Shown here: piece by piece, positions 42,312-51,171 of the stretch
How the letters are laid out: each line of letters begins with the position of its first letter
Numbering within the stretch: the first letter of the stretch is position 1
The notes under the pieces: model-generated
What the model was told of the DNA's origin: nothing
The model's database searches: none
What the model saw: the letters and a program-made list of their open reading frames with translations, nothing else
Assembly: GCA_963766995.1 (NCBI GenBank)
Contig: CAVYCE010000001.1
Location: 124,001 to 188,000 of the forward strand
Direction: 5' to 3'
Source: Bog-473 sp963766995
GTDB lineage: Bacteria; Actinomycetota; Acidimicrobiia; Acidimicrobiales; RAAP-2
DNA: 64,000 bases
Made by a program: the position numbers and the translations under genes

Positions 42312-42893
42312 ATGATCTCGGCGATGGACGCCATCACTGCCCTCCGCACTCGTCGTTCGCATGGCCGTCTAGCTGAGCCGACACCAGACGACGACCAGAT
42401 TCGCGTCATGCTCGAAGCAGCGGTGGTCGGACCGGATCATGGCGAATTGCGCCCAATCAGATTCGCCATCCTGCGCGGTACCGGCTTGGACGCATTTGGC
42501 CAAGTGCTTGAACAGGCCTACTACCGACGCTGCGAGGAACAACAACAAACTCCGGTGCCAGCCAAGGCCGAGAAGGAGCGCTCCAAACTGCACCGCGCCC
42601 CACTGGTCATTGTGGTCTCGGCCGAGCGCCAAGACTCAGACAAAATCCCGTGGTCGGACCAGCGCGATGCGGCCGTCGCCGCCGCCATGAGTATTTCGAT
42701 AGCGGCTCACGCCCAAGGTTTCGGTGCCATGTGGCGCACCGGCGACGTCTGTGAAGACGATGACGTCAAGGTCGCGCTGGGTCGGTCAACGAGTGACGCC
42801 ATCGTCGGCTTCATCTATATCGGCACGATCATCGAATCAAAGGAACCGAGAGCACCCAACCTCGATGGCCTGGTCTTCGAGTATCGAGGATGA
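42312..42893 (+). CDS. nitroreductase-family FMN oxidoreductase
   Basis: The 193-residue protein has the nitroreductase pattern: DAITALRTRRSHGRLAEP (FMN phosphate-binding Arg-Arg-Ser), AVVGPDHGELRPIRFAILRG and DAAVAAAMSISIAAHAQGFG. It lacks a large insertion and resembles YdjA-like compact members. It should use NAD(P)H and FMN to reduce nitro groups, quinones or enones; the natural substrate is unknown. ATG 42312 and ATG 42324 are both possible starts. It is followed after 70 bases by a cupin dioxygenase-like gene preceded by its own strong ribosome-binding site. Confidence 0.88.
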   Translation: MISAMDAITALRTRRSHGRLAEPTPDDDQIRVMLEAAVVGPDHGELRPIRFAILRGTGLDAFGQVLEQAYYRRCEEQQQTPVPAKAEKERSKLHRAPLVIVVSAERQDSDKIPWSDQRDAAVAAAMSISIAAHAQGFGAMWRTGDVCEDDDVKVALGRSTSDAIVGFIYIGTIIESKEPRAPNLDGLVFEYRG

Positions 42894-42963
42894 CAAACGA
42901 TCCATTCAGGGTGTTCAATGCCCCGGAGTGAACGATCAAAGACAGCAAGCGACAAGGAGAGAC

Positions 42964-43422
42964 ATGAGCACGATTGAGGCAGTCCCCAGTGCGGTCCACA
43001 TCGGAGCGGATGAACTTCCCTTCGTCGACATCGGCGACGGCAACAAGCTCAAGGTCATTCAGGTCAAGCCCGAGGAAGGCTTGTGGATTGTGGAGAACAT
43101 CTTCCAGTCGGGCTACGCACTGCAGACACACCGCCACACTGGGCCGGTCTATGCCTATACGACGGCGGGAGCGTGGAAGTACAAGGAATACGACTATGTC
43201 AACCATGCCGGTTCCTTCCTGTACGAGCCGGCCGGTTCGGTCCACACGCTGCAGTGCATTGAGGACAACACGAGGGTCTGGTTCCAGATGTACGGGGTAA
43301 ACCTCAATCTCGACGCCGACGGCAACGTGGAGAGCGTGTTCGACGGTGCCGGTGCCCTCGAGGCCTACTTGGCCTTGGCCGAAGCTGAAGGATTTGGCCG
43401 GCCCAACGTGTTGGTGGGCTGA
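42964..43422 (+). CDS. cupin protein of the 2,4'-dihydroxyacetophenone dioxygenase type
   Basis: This is a 152-residue cupin with motif 1 SGYALQTHRHTGPVYAYTTA (H-x-H-T-G) and motif 2 AGSFLYEPAGSVHTLQC, which keeps the Glu and His ligands expected for an iron site. The sequence order matches small dioxygenases such as DAD that cleave C-C bonds next to aromatic ketones, and also ChrR-like cupins. Activity is therefore plausible but unproved. ACAAGGAGAG 4 bases before ATG 42964 is a strong ribosome-binding site. It starts a run of four co-directional genes (cupin, two amidohydrolases, CoA-transferase). Confidence 0.82.
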   Translation: MSTIEAVPSAVHIGADELPFVDIGDGNKLKVIQVKPEEGLWIVENIFQSGYALQTHRHTGPVYAYTTAGAWKYKEYDYVNHAGSFLYEPAGSVHTLQCIEDNTRVWFQMYGVNLNLDADGNVESVFDGAGALEAYLALAEAEGFGRPNVLVG

Positions 43423-43477
43423 GGCAATCGCCGAGCCTCTACGATTCGCGGCGACATCAACAAGAGGGGGGTACTCC

Positions 43478-44350
43478 GTGGCTATGCCGACCGATGTGGG
43501 GGTCGTCGACACAATGTTGGGCTTTCCCCACGGCGACATGAAGGCCCTGTACGCATTTATCACGCGGCAGACCAAGGACGTCGAGTCCAAGGAGAAGTTC
43601 GAGTTCCCGGCTGAGTACATGTTCAAGGATGTGCCGGACAAAAGCCTTGCCGGAAGCGTCGATCCTCTCGCCGTCACGCTGGGCGAAATGGACCGTTGGG
43701 GCATTGAGAAGGGTCTCATCGGTGTGGAGGAAGGCGTGGCGGCAGACGCCCTCCGCCTTCACCCCGATCGATTCATCCCCTCGGCCTCGGTTGACCCCAA
43801 CGACGGGATGGACGGCATTCGCAAGCTGGTGAAGGCCTACGAGACCTGGGGCATCCGTGCCGCCGGCGTCTTCCCATCCGGCACCTTCCCGCAGGTCGCC
43901 ATCAACGACAAAAAGATGTATCCGATCTACGCCAAGTGCGTTGAACTCGGGATACCCCTCTTCTGCTGCGCTGGAGTGCCCGGACCGCGCCTCAAAATGG
44001 CACCGCAGCATGTGGAACTGATCGACGAGGTGATGTACGACTTCCCCGAGCTGATCTTCGTGACCCGCCACGGCTGCGAACCCTGGACCGAGCTGGCCAT
44101 CAAGCTCATGCTCAAGTGGCCGGGACTGCACTATTCGACCAGTGCCTTCGCCCCCAAGTACTACCCGAAGGACATTGTGGCCTTCGCCAACTCCCGGGGC
44201 GCCGACAAGATCATCTACGCCGGCTACTTCCCCATGGGTTTGTCGCTGGAGCGAATCATGACCGAGATGCGAGACGTCGGCTTCAAAGACGAAATCTGGC
44301 CCAAGTTCTTGCGTACCAACGCTCTCCGAGTGCTCGGTCTCAACTCATGA
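43478..44350 (+). CDS. amidohydrolase-fold protein with altered metal site
   Basis: The 290-residue protein resembles amidohydrolase_2 by the segments SASVDPNDGMDGIRKLVKAYE, PLFCCAGVPGPRLKMAP and FVTRHGCEPWTELAIKLMLK. Two conserved metal positions look changed. The N-terminal D-x-H or H-x-H is VVDTMLGFPHG, and the C-terminal S-D-x-P-H is YAGYFPMG. Only the VTRHG His is evident, so catalysis, if any, must be by a reduced metal set. The GTG start follows GAGGGGGG; an ATG 6 bases later is an alternative. Its stop overlaps the start of the next amidohydrolase gene (ATGA), so the two may act as a pair, one canonical and one not. Confidence 0.8.
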   Translation: MAMPTDVGVVDTMLGFPHGDMKALYAFITRQTKDVESKEKFEFPAEYMFKDVPDKSLAGSVDPLAVTLGEMDRWGIEKGLIGVEEGVAADALRLHPDRFIPSASVDPNDGMDGIRKLVKAYETWGIRAAGVFPSGTFPQVAINDKKMYPIYAKCVELGIPLFCCAGVPGPRLKMAPQHVELIDEVMYDFPELIFVTRHGCEPWTELAIKLMLKWPGLHYSTSAFAPKYYPKDIVAFANSRGADKIIYAGYFPMGLSLERIMTEMRDVGFKDEIWPKFLRTNALRVLGLNS

Positions 44351-45538
44351 GCATCGACTACACCACCTTCGACGCCGACAACCACTACTACGAAGCCACC
44401 GATGCCTTCACCCGCTACATGGATCCGTCCATGGCCAAGCGGGCCATGCAGTGGGCCGAGATAGACGGACGGCAGCGCTTGCTCGTGGGCGGAAAGGTCA
44501 ACCGCTTCATACCCAACCCCACGTTTGACCCCGTGGCCAAGCCCGGCGCTCTCGATGAGTACTTCCGGGGCCGTAATCCCGGATCGAAGGACTTACGCGG
44601 CGCTCTTCGGTGATCTGGAACCCATCCGACCTGAGTACCGGAATCGTGACGCCCGCCTGGACGTGATGGACAAACAAGGCATCGACGGCTGCTTCCTTTT
44701 TCCGACGCTGGGCGTGGGAATGGAAGAGGCGCTGGCCCACGATCCCGATGCGCTACTCGCCGCCTTCCACGCCTTTAACCAATGGCTCCACGACGACTGG
44801 GGCTACGCCTACCAGGAGCGGATCTTCGCTGCTCCAATGATCAGCCTCATTGACGTCGATGCCGCCGTGTCCGAGCTCGAGGCCGTCCTCCACCGCGACG
44901 CCCGGATGGTCTGCGTCAAGGGCGGACCCGCTCACACAAGAAGCGGTGGCCTCATCTCTCCGGCCGATCGACGCTTCGACCCGTTCTGGGCTCGAGTGAA
45001 TGAATCGGGGGTCTCCGTTGGCATCCACTCGGGTGACGCGGGCTACAACCGCTACGTCGATGACTGGGAGGGCGTGGGCGAATTCCGGGCCTTTGCCTTC
45101 TCTGCCCTCCGCCTGGTCCTCAGTGCCGATCGGCCCCCCTACGAGACCATGGCCGCGCTGGTGTGCCACGGTCTCTTCGATCGATTCCCCAACATCCGGG
45201 TGGCCAGCATTGAGGCCGGAGCCGAATGGGTGCCGGCGCTCTTGAAAAAGCTCAAGAAGGCCTACGGTCAGAACCCCGGCGCATTTGCTTCGCACCCCAT
45301 CGAAACGTTTCGGGAGCACGTCTGGATCGCGCCCTTCTATGAGGACGACATGGCGATGCTGAAGGACGCCATCGGTATTGAGCGTCTGCTCTTCGGGTCC
45401 GACTGGCCGCACGCGGAAGGCCTGGCTGAGCCCCGGGATTTCGCCGATGACCTGCGTCGCGACGGCTTCAGCGATGCCGAAATCCGCACCATCATGGGTG
45501 AGAATGGGCGCATCTTGGCCCGGCGTCGCGCCGCTTGA
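44347..45538 (+). pseudogene. amidohydrolase family 2 gene interrupted by an apparent +1 frameshift
   Basis: Reading from ATG 44347 gives FDADNHYYEATDAFTRYMD, a typical D-x-H amidohydrolase start, but that frame stops at 44613. The rest of the protein continues in the next frame (TYAALFGDLEPIRPEYRNRD through to LFGSDWPHAEGLAEP and the stop at 45538). Total length is 1192 bases, exactly one more than a multiple of three. Removing one G from the AAGG at 44587-44590 joins the frames into GRNPGSKTYAALFGDLEP and a normal 396-residue enzyme. Either the gene carries a single-base insertion or the base is a sequencing error. All expected catalytic landmarks are otherwise present, which argues that the damage is recent or artefactual. 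The start overlaps the previous gene by 4 bases. Confidence 0.8.
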
Positions 45539-45615
45539 ACCACTGAGTCGTTGGCCTATTTCAGGCGCATCGACTAGCCATTCCAAGACGAAACGTCAGA
45601 TGAGGGGAGCCTGTT

Positions 45616-46816
45616 GTGCCTGGTCCACTTGAGGGTGTCCAAGTCGTTGAGGTAGCGAACTGGACCTTTGTCCCCGCCGCTGGTGCCGTGCTGTCCGACC
45701 TGGGAGCTGACGTCATCAAAGTGGAAGCGCCCACTGGCGATCCGCAGCGCGCCCTGACCAACCTGCTCAACATGGGTGACAGCGCCGCCAATCCCTTTCT
45801 CGAAGTCCCCAACCGAGGCAAGCGCAGCTTCACGGCCGACCTGACCACCGACGAGGGCCGCAAGGTGCTCGACCGCCTCATTGCCCAATCCGACGTCTTC
45901 CTCACCAGCAACCTGGCCCCCATCCGCAAGAAGCTGCGGATTGAGGTTGAAGACGTGCGGGCGGCCAACCCCAACATCATTTACGTGCGCGGCACCGGAT
46001 GGGGCGCTCACGGTCCGATGGCGGACGTCGGTGGCTACGACGCCGCCTGCGGATGGGCCACCAGCGGCATGGCCTACAAGATGACGATCGACGGCGGCCC
46101 GTTGACCCAGCCGGCGGCCTTCTTCGACCTCCAGGGCGCCAACACCATTGCTGGTGCGGTCGCGGTGGCCCTGTTCAAGCGGGAACGCACCGGGAAGACG
46201 TCGGTAGTCGACGTCTCCCTGATGAACGTAGGCATGTGGGCCGTCAGTCCGGACATCATGGGCAGCCCCTTCTCGGGCAGCCAGGGACAGGGCAACCGAA
46301 TGGAAGCGGGCAATCCTCTCGTGAACACCTATAAGACCAGGGACAACCGCTGGTTGTACCTGGTCTGCCTGCAGGGGGATCGCTTCTGGGGCGAATTCTG
46401 CACCTGTATGGGTCACCCCGAGCTGATCGACGATGAGCGATTCGCCGACGCGGCCAGCTCGTTACGAAAACAGGGTTGCGTGTGTGACCCGGCTGGATGA
46501 GATCTTCGAATCCATGACGATGGACCAGGTCCACGAAAGGCTCGACCACTTCAGCGGCGTATGGGCTCCCGTGCTCAAGCCATCTGAGCTGGCTGACCAT
46601 CCCCAGACCGGTCCCAATGGCTTCATGCCGACACTGACCACCTCAACGGGTGTGCCCTATCGCCTGCCGGCCACGCCCATGCGCTTCGATGACGTCGACA
46701 CCGTGCCCCAGGGAGCGGCCCCCGAACTCGGTCAGCACACCGAGGAGATCCTGCTTGAGACCGGCCTGGACTGGGACGAGATCGGCCGTCTCCGCGAGAT
46801 CGGCGCGCTGGGTTAA
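45616..46816 (+). pseudogene. class III CoA-transferase gene interrupted by an apparent +1 frameshift
   Basis: From GTG 45616 (GAGGGGAG upstream) the product begins GVQVVEVANWTFVPAAGA with the CaiB/BaiF pattern and keeps the catalytic Asp in AFFDLQGANTIAG. The frame leaves the family sequence after residue 281 and stops at 46500. The C-terminal part continues in the next frame as RYENRVACVTRLDEIFESM through EIGRLREIGALG, ending at 46816. The total of 1201 bases is one more than a multiple of three. Deleting the T at 46459 restores AASRYENRVACV and a normal 399-residue enzyme. As with the preceding gene, this is a real single-base insertion or an assembly error. The gene is otherwise well conserved. 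Confidence 0.8.
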
Positions 46817-46825
46817 CTCACAAGG

Positions 46826-49219
46826 TCAGCTGGACACGTAATTCGCCAGATGCTCACCAGTAATGGTCGAGCGACTGGCGACGAGGTCAGCCGGCGTGCC
46901 TTCGAAGACGATCCGGCCACCCTCGTGTCCGGCACCCGGTCCAAGGTCGATGATCCAGTCGGCATGGGCCATGACGGCCTGGTGGTGCTCAACCACAATC
47001 ACTGACTTGCCCGTGTCCACCAGCCGATCCAGCAACCCCAGCAACTGTTCTACGTCGGCCAAATGGAGTCCGGCGGTGGGCTCATCGAGCACATAGACAT
47101 CGCCCTTTTCCCCCATTTGGGTGGCCAGTTTCAGCCGTTGGCGCTCTCCGCCCGACAATGTCGTGAGTGGTTGGCCAATACCGAGGTAGCCCAGTCCCAC
47201 ATCGGCCAGTCGCTGCAGCACCTCATGTGCCGCTGGGACTGCAGACTTCCCTCCGCCAAAAAATGCCATCGCCTCATTCACAGAAAGAGCCAATACCTCG
47301 TGGATGTCACGACCCCCGAAGCGATACTTCAGCACTGACGCCTCGAACCGCTTGCCCTCACACAACTCACACGTCGAGGCCACCGTGGTCATCACGCCCA
47401 AGTCCGTGTAGATAACGCCCGCACCATTGCAGTTGGGGCACGCTCCTTCGGAGTTAAAGCTGAACAGCGCCGGCTTCACGTTGTTGGTCCTGGCGAACGC
47501 CTTTCGAATCGGCTCCAAGAGACCCGAGTAGGTAGCCGGATTGCTGCGCCGTGACCCTCGGATCGCCGTCTGGTCGATCGACACCACGTCGTCGGCCGGA
47601 ATCGACCCGTGCACCAATGAGCTTTTGCCTGAGCCGGCCACCCCGGTGATCACGACCAACACTCCGAGCGGAATGTCGACATCAACCTTCTGCAGGTTGT
47701 GCGTCGCGGCGCCACGCACTTCGAGCGCGCCGGTCGCCGACCGCACAGACTCCTTGAGCTTGGCCCGATCGTCCAAATGGCGACCGGTAATCGTCTTGCT
47801 GGTCCGGAGCTTCTCGAAGGTGCCCTCGAAGCACACCGTTCCCCCGGCTGATCCGGCTCCCGGTCCGAGGTCGACCACATGATCAGCGATGGCCATCACC
47901 TCTGGTTTGTGCTCAACCACCAGCACCGTGTTGCCCTTGTCCCGAATTTGGAGCAGCAGGCCGTTCATGCGCTGAATGTCGTGCGGGTGCAACCCAGTGG
48001 TGGGCTCGTCGAACACGTAGGTCACGTCGGTCAGCGACGACCCGAATTGGCGGATCATCTTGACCCGTTGCCCCTCCCCACCCGAGAGCGTGCCCGACGA
48101 TCGATTGAGCGAGAGATACCCCAACCCGACGTCGTCGAACGAATTCAGGGTTTCGAGCAGTGTCGCCAACAGCGGCGCCACTGATGGCTCCTTCAGAGCA
48201 CGCACCCATGCGGCCAAATCGCTGATCTGCATGGCCGACACGTCGGCGATATTGACGCCCTTGATCTTCGACGCCCTCGCCCCCTCGGCTAGTCGGGTGC
48301 CGTCGCAGTCAGGGCAGACGGTGAACGTCATGGCCCGCTCGACAAACGCCCGGACATGGGGCTGCAGCGTGTCCACCTCTTTGGAGAGCATGGACTTCTG
48401 AATGCGTGGGATCAGACCCTCATAGGTCAGGTTGACGCCATCCACCTTGATCCTCGTCGCTTCTTTGTACAGGAGGTCCTGGAGTTCCTTCTTGGTGAAC
48501 TTCCGAATGGGTTTGTCGGGATCGAAGTAGCCGCAGCCCAGGAAGATGCGGCCGTACCAACCATCCATGCTGTAGCCCGGGATGACGAGTGCACCTTCAC
48601 GGAGCGACTTGCTGTCGTCGTAGATCTGGGTCAGATCAAAATCGGTGACCGAACCCCGACCTTCGCAGCGCGGGCACATGCCACCGGTGCGGGAAAACGT
48701 CTTGCGCACCCGGGTGGCGTTGGCTTTTTCGACCGTGATGGTGCCGACCGCATGGACCGACGGGACATTGAATGAGTAGGCGCTGGGTGGCCCGACCTGC
48801 GGCTTTCCCAAGCGGCTGAAGAGGATGCGCAGCATGGCGTTGGCGTCAGTCGCCGTGCCTACGGTCGAACGCGTGTCGGCCCCGAGACGCTCCTGGTCCA
48901 CGATGATGGCGGTGGTCAAACCCTCCAGCACGTCGACATCGGGACGGGCCTGCGTCGGCATGAAACCCTGGACGAATGTGCTGTACGTCTCATTGATGAG
49001 GCGTTGCGACTCGGCGGCGATGGTGCCGAAGACCAGTGAGCTCTTGCCCGACCCCGAAATGCCGGTAAAAACCGTCAGACGCCGCTTGGGAATGGCGATG
49101 CTGACATCTTTGAGGTTGTTGACCCGCGCTCCGTGCACGCGGATCACATCATGGGTGTCGGCAACCGGTGCTGCGCTTGATTTCGGTGGCGTGGTTTTGT
49201 TCTGTGTAGTCCTGGCCAT
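46826..49219 (-). CDS. uvrA: class II (UvrA2/DrrC-like) excinuclease ABC subunit A homologue
   Basis: The 797-residue protein has two ABC ATPase halves, each split by zinc-finger insertions: Walker A GISGSGKSS (about residue 55) and GVAGSGKSS (about 507), and signatures TLSGGEGQRVKM and TLSGGERQRLKL. Walker B motifs are FDEPTTGLH and LDEPTAGLH, and there are four CxxC pairs (CPRCEG, CPDCDG, CPNCNG, CELCEG). Housekeeping UvrA is about 950 residues, and the shorter length indicates loss of most of the UvrB-binding region, as in UvrA2. Such proteins may protect against DNA-binding drugs or bulky damage. It is transcribed opposite to the frameshifted genes and lies 77 bases upstream of an acyl-CoA synthetase end. 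Confidence 0.93.
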   Translation of the reverse strand: MARTTQNKTTPPKSSAAPVADTHDVIRVHGARVNNLKDVSIAIPKRRLTVFTGISGSGKSSLVFGTIAAESQRLINETYSTFVQGFMPTQARPDVDVLEGLTTAIIVDQERLGADTRSTVGTATDANAMLRILFSRLGKPQVGPPSAYSFNVPSVHAVGTITVEKANATRVRKTFSRTGGMCPRCEGRGSVTDFDLTQIYDDSKSLREGALVIPGYSMDGWYGRIFLGCGYFDPDKPIRKFTKKELQDLLYKEATRIKVDGVNLTYEGLIPRIQKSMLSKEVDTLQPHVRAFVERAMTFTVCPDCDGTRLAEGARASKIKGVNIADVSAMQISDLAAWVRALKEPSVAPLLATLLETLNSFDDVGLGYLSLNRSSGTLSGGEGQRVKMIRQFGSSLTDVTYVFDEPTTGLHPHDIQRMNGLLLQIRDKGNTVLVVEHKPEVMAIADHVVDLGPGAGSAGGTVCFEGTFEKLRTSKTITGRHLDDRAKLKESVRSATGALEVRGAATHNLQKVDVDIPLGVLVVITGVAGSGKSSLVHGSIPADDVVSIDQTAIRGSRRSNPATYSGLLEPIRKAFARTNNVKPALFSFNSEGACPNCNGAGVIYTDLGVMTTVASTCELCEGKRFEASVLKYRFGGRDIHEVLALSVNEAMAFFGGGKSAVPAAHEVLQRLADVGLGYLGIGQPLTTLSGGERQRLKLATQMGEKGDVYVLDEPTAGLHLADVEQLLGLLDRLVDTGKSVIVVEHHQAVMAHADWIIDLGPGAGHEGGRIVFEGTPADLVASRSTITGEHLANYVSS

Positions 49220-49296
49220 TAGGTTTCCAAACTAGCGGGGACCCTCAACACAAGGCTTCTTAATTCCTGACCAGTACGCGCGAACAACAACGGCAC

Positions 49297-50790
49297 TCAG
49301 GACGCGTATTGATCTTTCAACACTCGTCGCAGCAATTTGCCCGTATCCGAATAGGGCAGCTCAACGCGGTATTCGATCACGGTGGGTGCTCGAGTCGAAC
49401 GCAGACGTTCGGACACCCACTGGCGGAGCTCGTCCTCGTGGACGGTGGTGCCAGTGACAAGGACCACACATGCTGCGACAGCTTCGCCCCACTCCGAGTC
49501 CGGGACCCCGAACACGGCCGCATCGGCCACTGCATGATGCTGCAACAACACGTCTTCAATTTCTCCGGGCGAGAGATTCTCGCCCCCTCTGACAATGACG
49601 TCATCGAAACGCCCTTCAATGAACAGGTATCCCTCAGCGTCGAGCCAGCCACCATCATTTGTGGTCAACCAGCCGTCAGCCGTGACAACGGATGCCCGTC
49701 CCAGATACTCACCGGACACCTGTTCACCGCGGACCCAGATCTCGCCCCGTACCCCGGCCGCCACAACTGCGCCCAACGGATCTCGCACCTCTACTTCGAG
49801 ATGCGGAAGGGCCTGACCCACCGAACCCAAGCGCTGACGTTGAGCCGGATCGGCGGACACCATGGCGACCCGATGGTCGTCCGGCGTGAGCAGCGTGACG
49901 GTGGAGCTGGTCTCGGTCAATCCATACGCGTTGACGAAGCCGACGTGCGGCATGAGCTCCAATGCCCGCTCCACCACCGCCATGGGCATCCGTCCACCTC
50001 CATAGGACAGGTGACGAAGGGCAGGCAGCTTCTCGCCTCGGGCATCCAGCACATCGAGAATTCGACCGAGCATGGTGGGCACCACCATGGCGTGAGTGAT
50101 GGCCTCGGCCGATGCCATGTCGACCCACGCCTCCGGCGTGAATTGCGGCAGGTAGACAAGTCGCCGACCCGACCACACCGCACTGAGCACGGCCGAAATT
50201 CCGGCGATGTGGTACGGCGGAACGCTGACCAACGCCGCTTCATCGCTGTCGGCGCCGAGAAACTCTACGGTCTCGAGGATGTAGCTGGTCAGGTGCCGGT
50301 GTCGCAGCACCGCAGCCTTTGGCTCGCCCGTCGTACCGCTGGTGAACAGCAGCACGGCTGGATCGTCGACGCTGCGTTCCCCCGCTGCCGACAGGGGAGG
50401 ACCGTCCGCGCCCAGGAACTCCAGACGGTCCATCAAGGTCAGACCCTCGATGCCGCTTCCCAGGCGACCGGGCACCGAAGGTTCGACCACGGCCAGCCCC
50501 GGCGATGTGCGGGTCAGGATGGCCGAGAGTTGCCCGTCGGCCAGTCGATAATTGACAGGTACATAGGGCACGCCGGCGATGGCGGCCGCGAACAACCCAA
50601 CCGGCACAGCATCCGAGTTGACGTCCACCGCCACCAGTCGCTCCGCGCCGTGGGCGACAACAACCCGGGCGGCCGCCTCCGCCTTGGCTTGGAGCGCGGC
50701 ATAGGTCACCGCATCGCTCGCCTTTGGGCCAACGGCGACCCGGTCACCCATGGCGTCAGCGGCGATTTCCAGGAGCGCGGTGAGATGCAT
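49297..50790 (-). CDS. AMP-dependent acyl-CoA synthetase
   Basis: The 497-residue ANL-family ligase has LLFTSGTTGEPKAAVLRH, VNAYGLTETSSTVTL, GRFDDVIVRGGENLSPGEIE and the catalytic Lys motif PYSDTGKLLRRVLK. It activates a carboxylic acid to acyl-CoA via an acyl-AMP. I chose ATG 50790 because the protein then begins with the usual family helix MHLTALLEIAADAMGDR; upstream frame extension is Arg-rich and unlikely to be translated. The gene lies 10 bases after a small conserved gene and is probably co-transcribed with it. It is distinct in sequence from the ligase at 20818. Confidence 0.93.
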   Translation of the reverse strand: MHLTALLEIAADAMGDRVAVGPKASDAVTYAALQAKAEAAARVVVAHGAERLVAVDVNSDAVPVGLFAAAIAGVPYVPVNYRLADGQLSAILTRTSPGLAVVEPSVPGRLGSGIEGLTLMDRLEFLGADGPPLSAAGERSVDDPAVLLFTSGTTGEPKAAVLRHRHLTSYILETVEFLGADSDEAALVSVPPYHIAGISAVLSAVWSGRRLVYLPQFTPEAWVDMASAEAITHAMVVPTMLGRILDVLDARGEKLPALRHLSYGGGRMPMAVVERALELMPHVGFVNAYGLTETSSTVTLLTPDDHRVAMVSADPAQRQRLGSVGQALPHLEVEVRDPLGAVVAAGVRGEIWVRGEQVSGEYLGRASVVTADGWLTTNDGGWLDAEGYLFIEGRFDDVIVRGGENLSPGEIEDVLLQHHAVADAAVFGVPDSEWGEAVAACVVLVTGTTVHEDELRQWVSERLRSTRAPTVIEYRVELPYSDTGKLLRRVLKDQYAS

Positions 50791-50800
50791 CGCTCTCCGG

Positions 50801-51109
50801 CTAGTCCGACGACGGCAGTGGCTTGGCGTCCTTGAGGGACAACGCCGATCCGTCAATAGCCAGGCTCCCTGCCCCGGCCTTCGTCACGAGCACCTCGAGA
50901 CCCAGCTCATCGTGCACATACCGCTTTCCGATGGCACTGCCTTCCGCCATGGAGGAGTCGAGCGAGAGCCCTCCAGCGGCTTCAGACCCCTGCGGCACCA
51001 TCGGGTGTCCACCGCACTCCAGCGATGCCGGGCTGCCTGCCCCGCGCACCACCACCACTTCGGTGTCACACGCCTGGCTGGCCCAGCGAGTCCCGGGCTT
51101 GAGGTCCAT
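50801..51109 (-). CDS. small conserved actinobacterial protein of unknown function
   Basis: This is a 102-residue protein with the motifs DLKPGTRWASQACDTEVVVV, PASLECGGHPMVP, IGKRYVHDELGLEVLVTKAG and a conserved end LSLKDAKPLPSSD. Similar short proteins sit beside acyl-CoA ligases in many actinobacteria, but I know of no assigned function. The two Cys residues (CDTEV and ECGG) suggest a small metal-binding or CoA-ligase partner fold. ATG 51109 has a GGGGGA element upstream. It lies between a crotonase gene and an acyl-CoA synthetase gene. Confidence 0.75.
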   Translation of the reverse strand: MDLKPGTRWASQACDTEVVVVRGAGSPASLECGGHPMVPQGSEAAGGLSLDSSMAEGSAIGKRYVHDELGLEVLVTKAGAGSLAIDGSALSLKDAKPLPSSD

Positions 51110-51171
51110 CAATCCCCCACTTTCATCAACATCGATCCTTGTCGACGATGTTCTATCGGCACGACACCTGA

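Noticed and set aside
44347..45538. Programmed +1 ribosomal frameshifting in the amidohydrolase gene
   Set aside because: I see no slippery site with a stop codon at the shift or a supporting structure, and the next gene shows the same type of defect, which favours an insertion or sequence error.
46826..49219. Housekeeping uvrA of nucleotide excision repair
   Set aside because: About 150 residues too short, consistent with loss of the UvrB-interaction region; a class II UvrA is the better fit.
49309..50835. A 508-codon open frame on the plus strand, antisense to the acyl-CoA synthetase gene
   Set aside because: It lies opposite a gene with all ANL motifs, its translation is Arg/His/Gly-rich without domains, and GC-rich DNA commonly leaves such antisense frames open.
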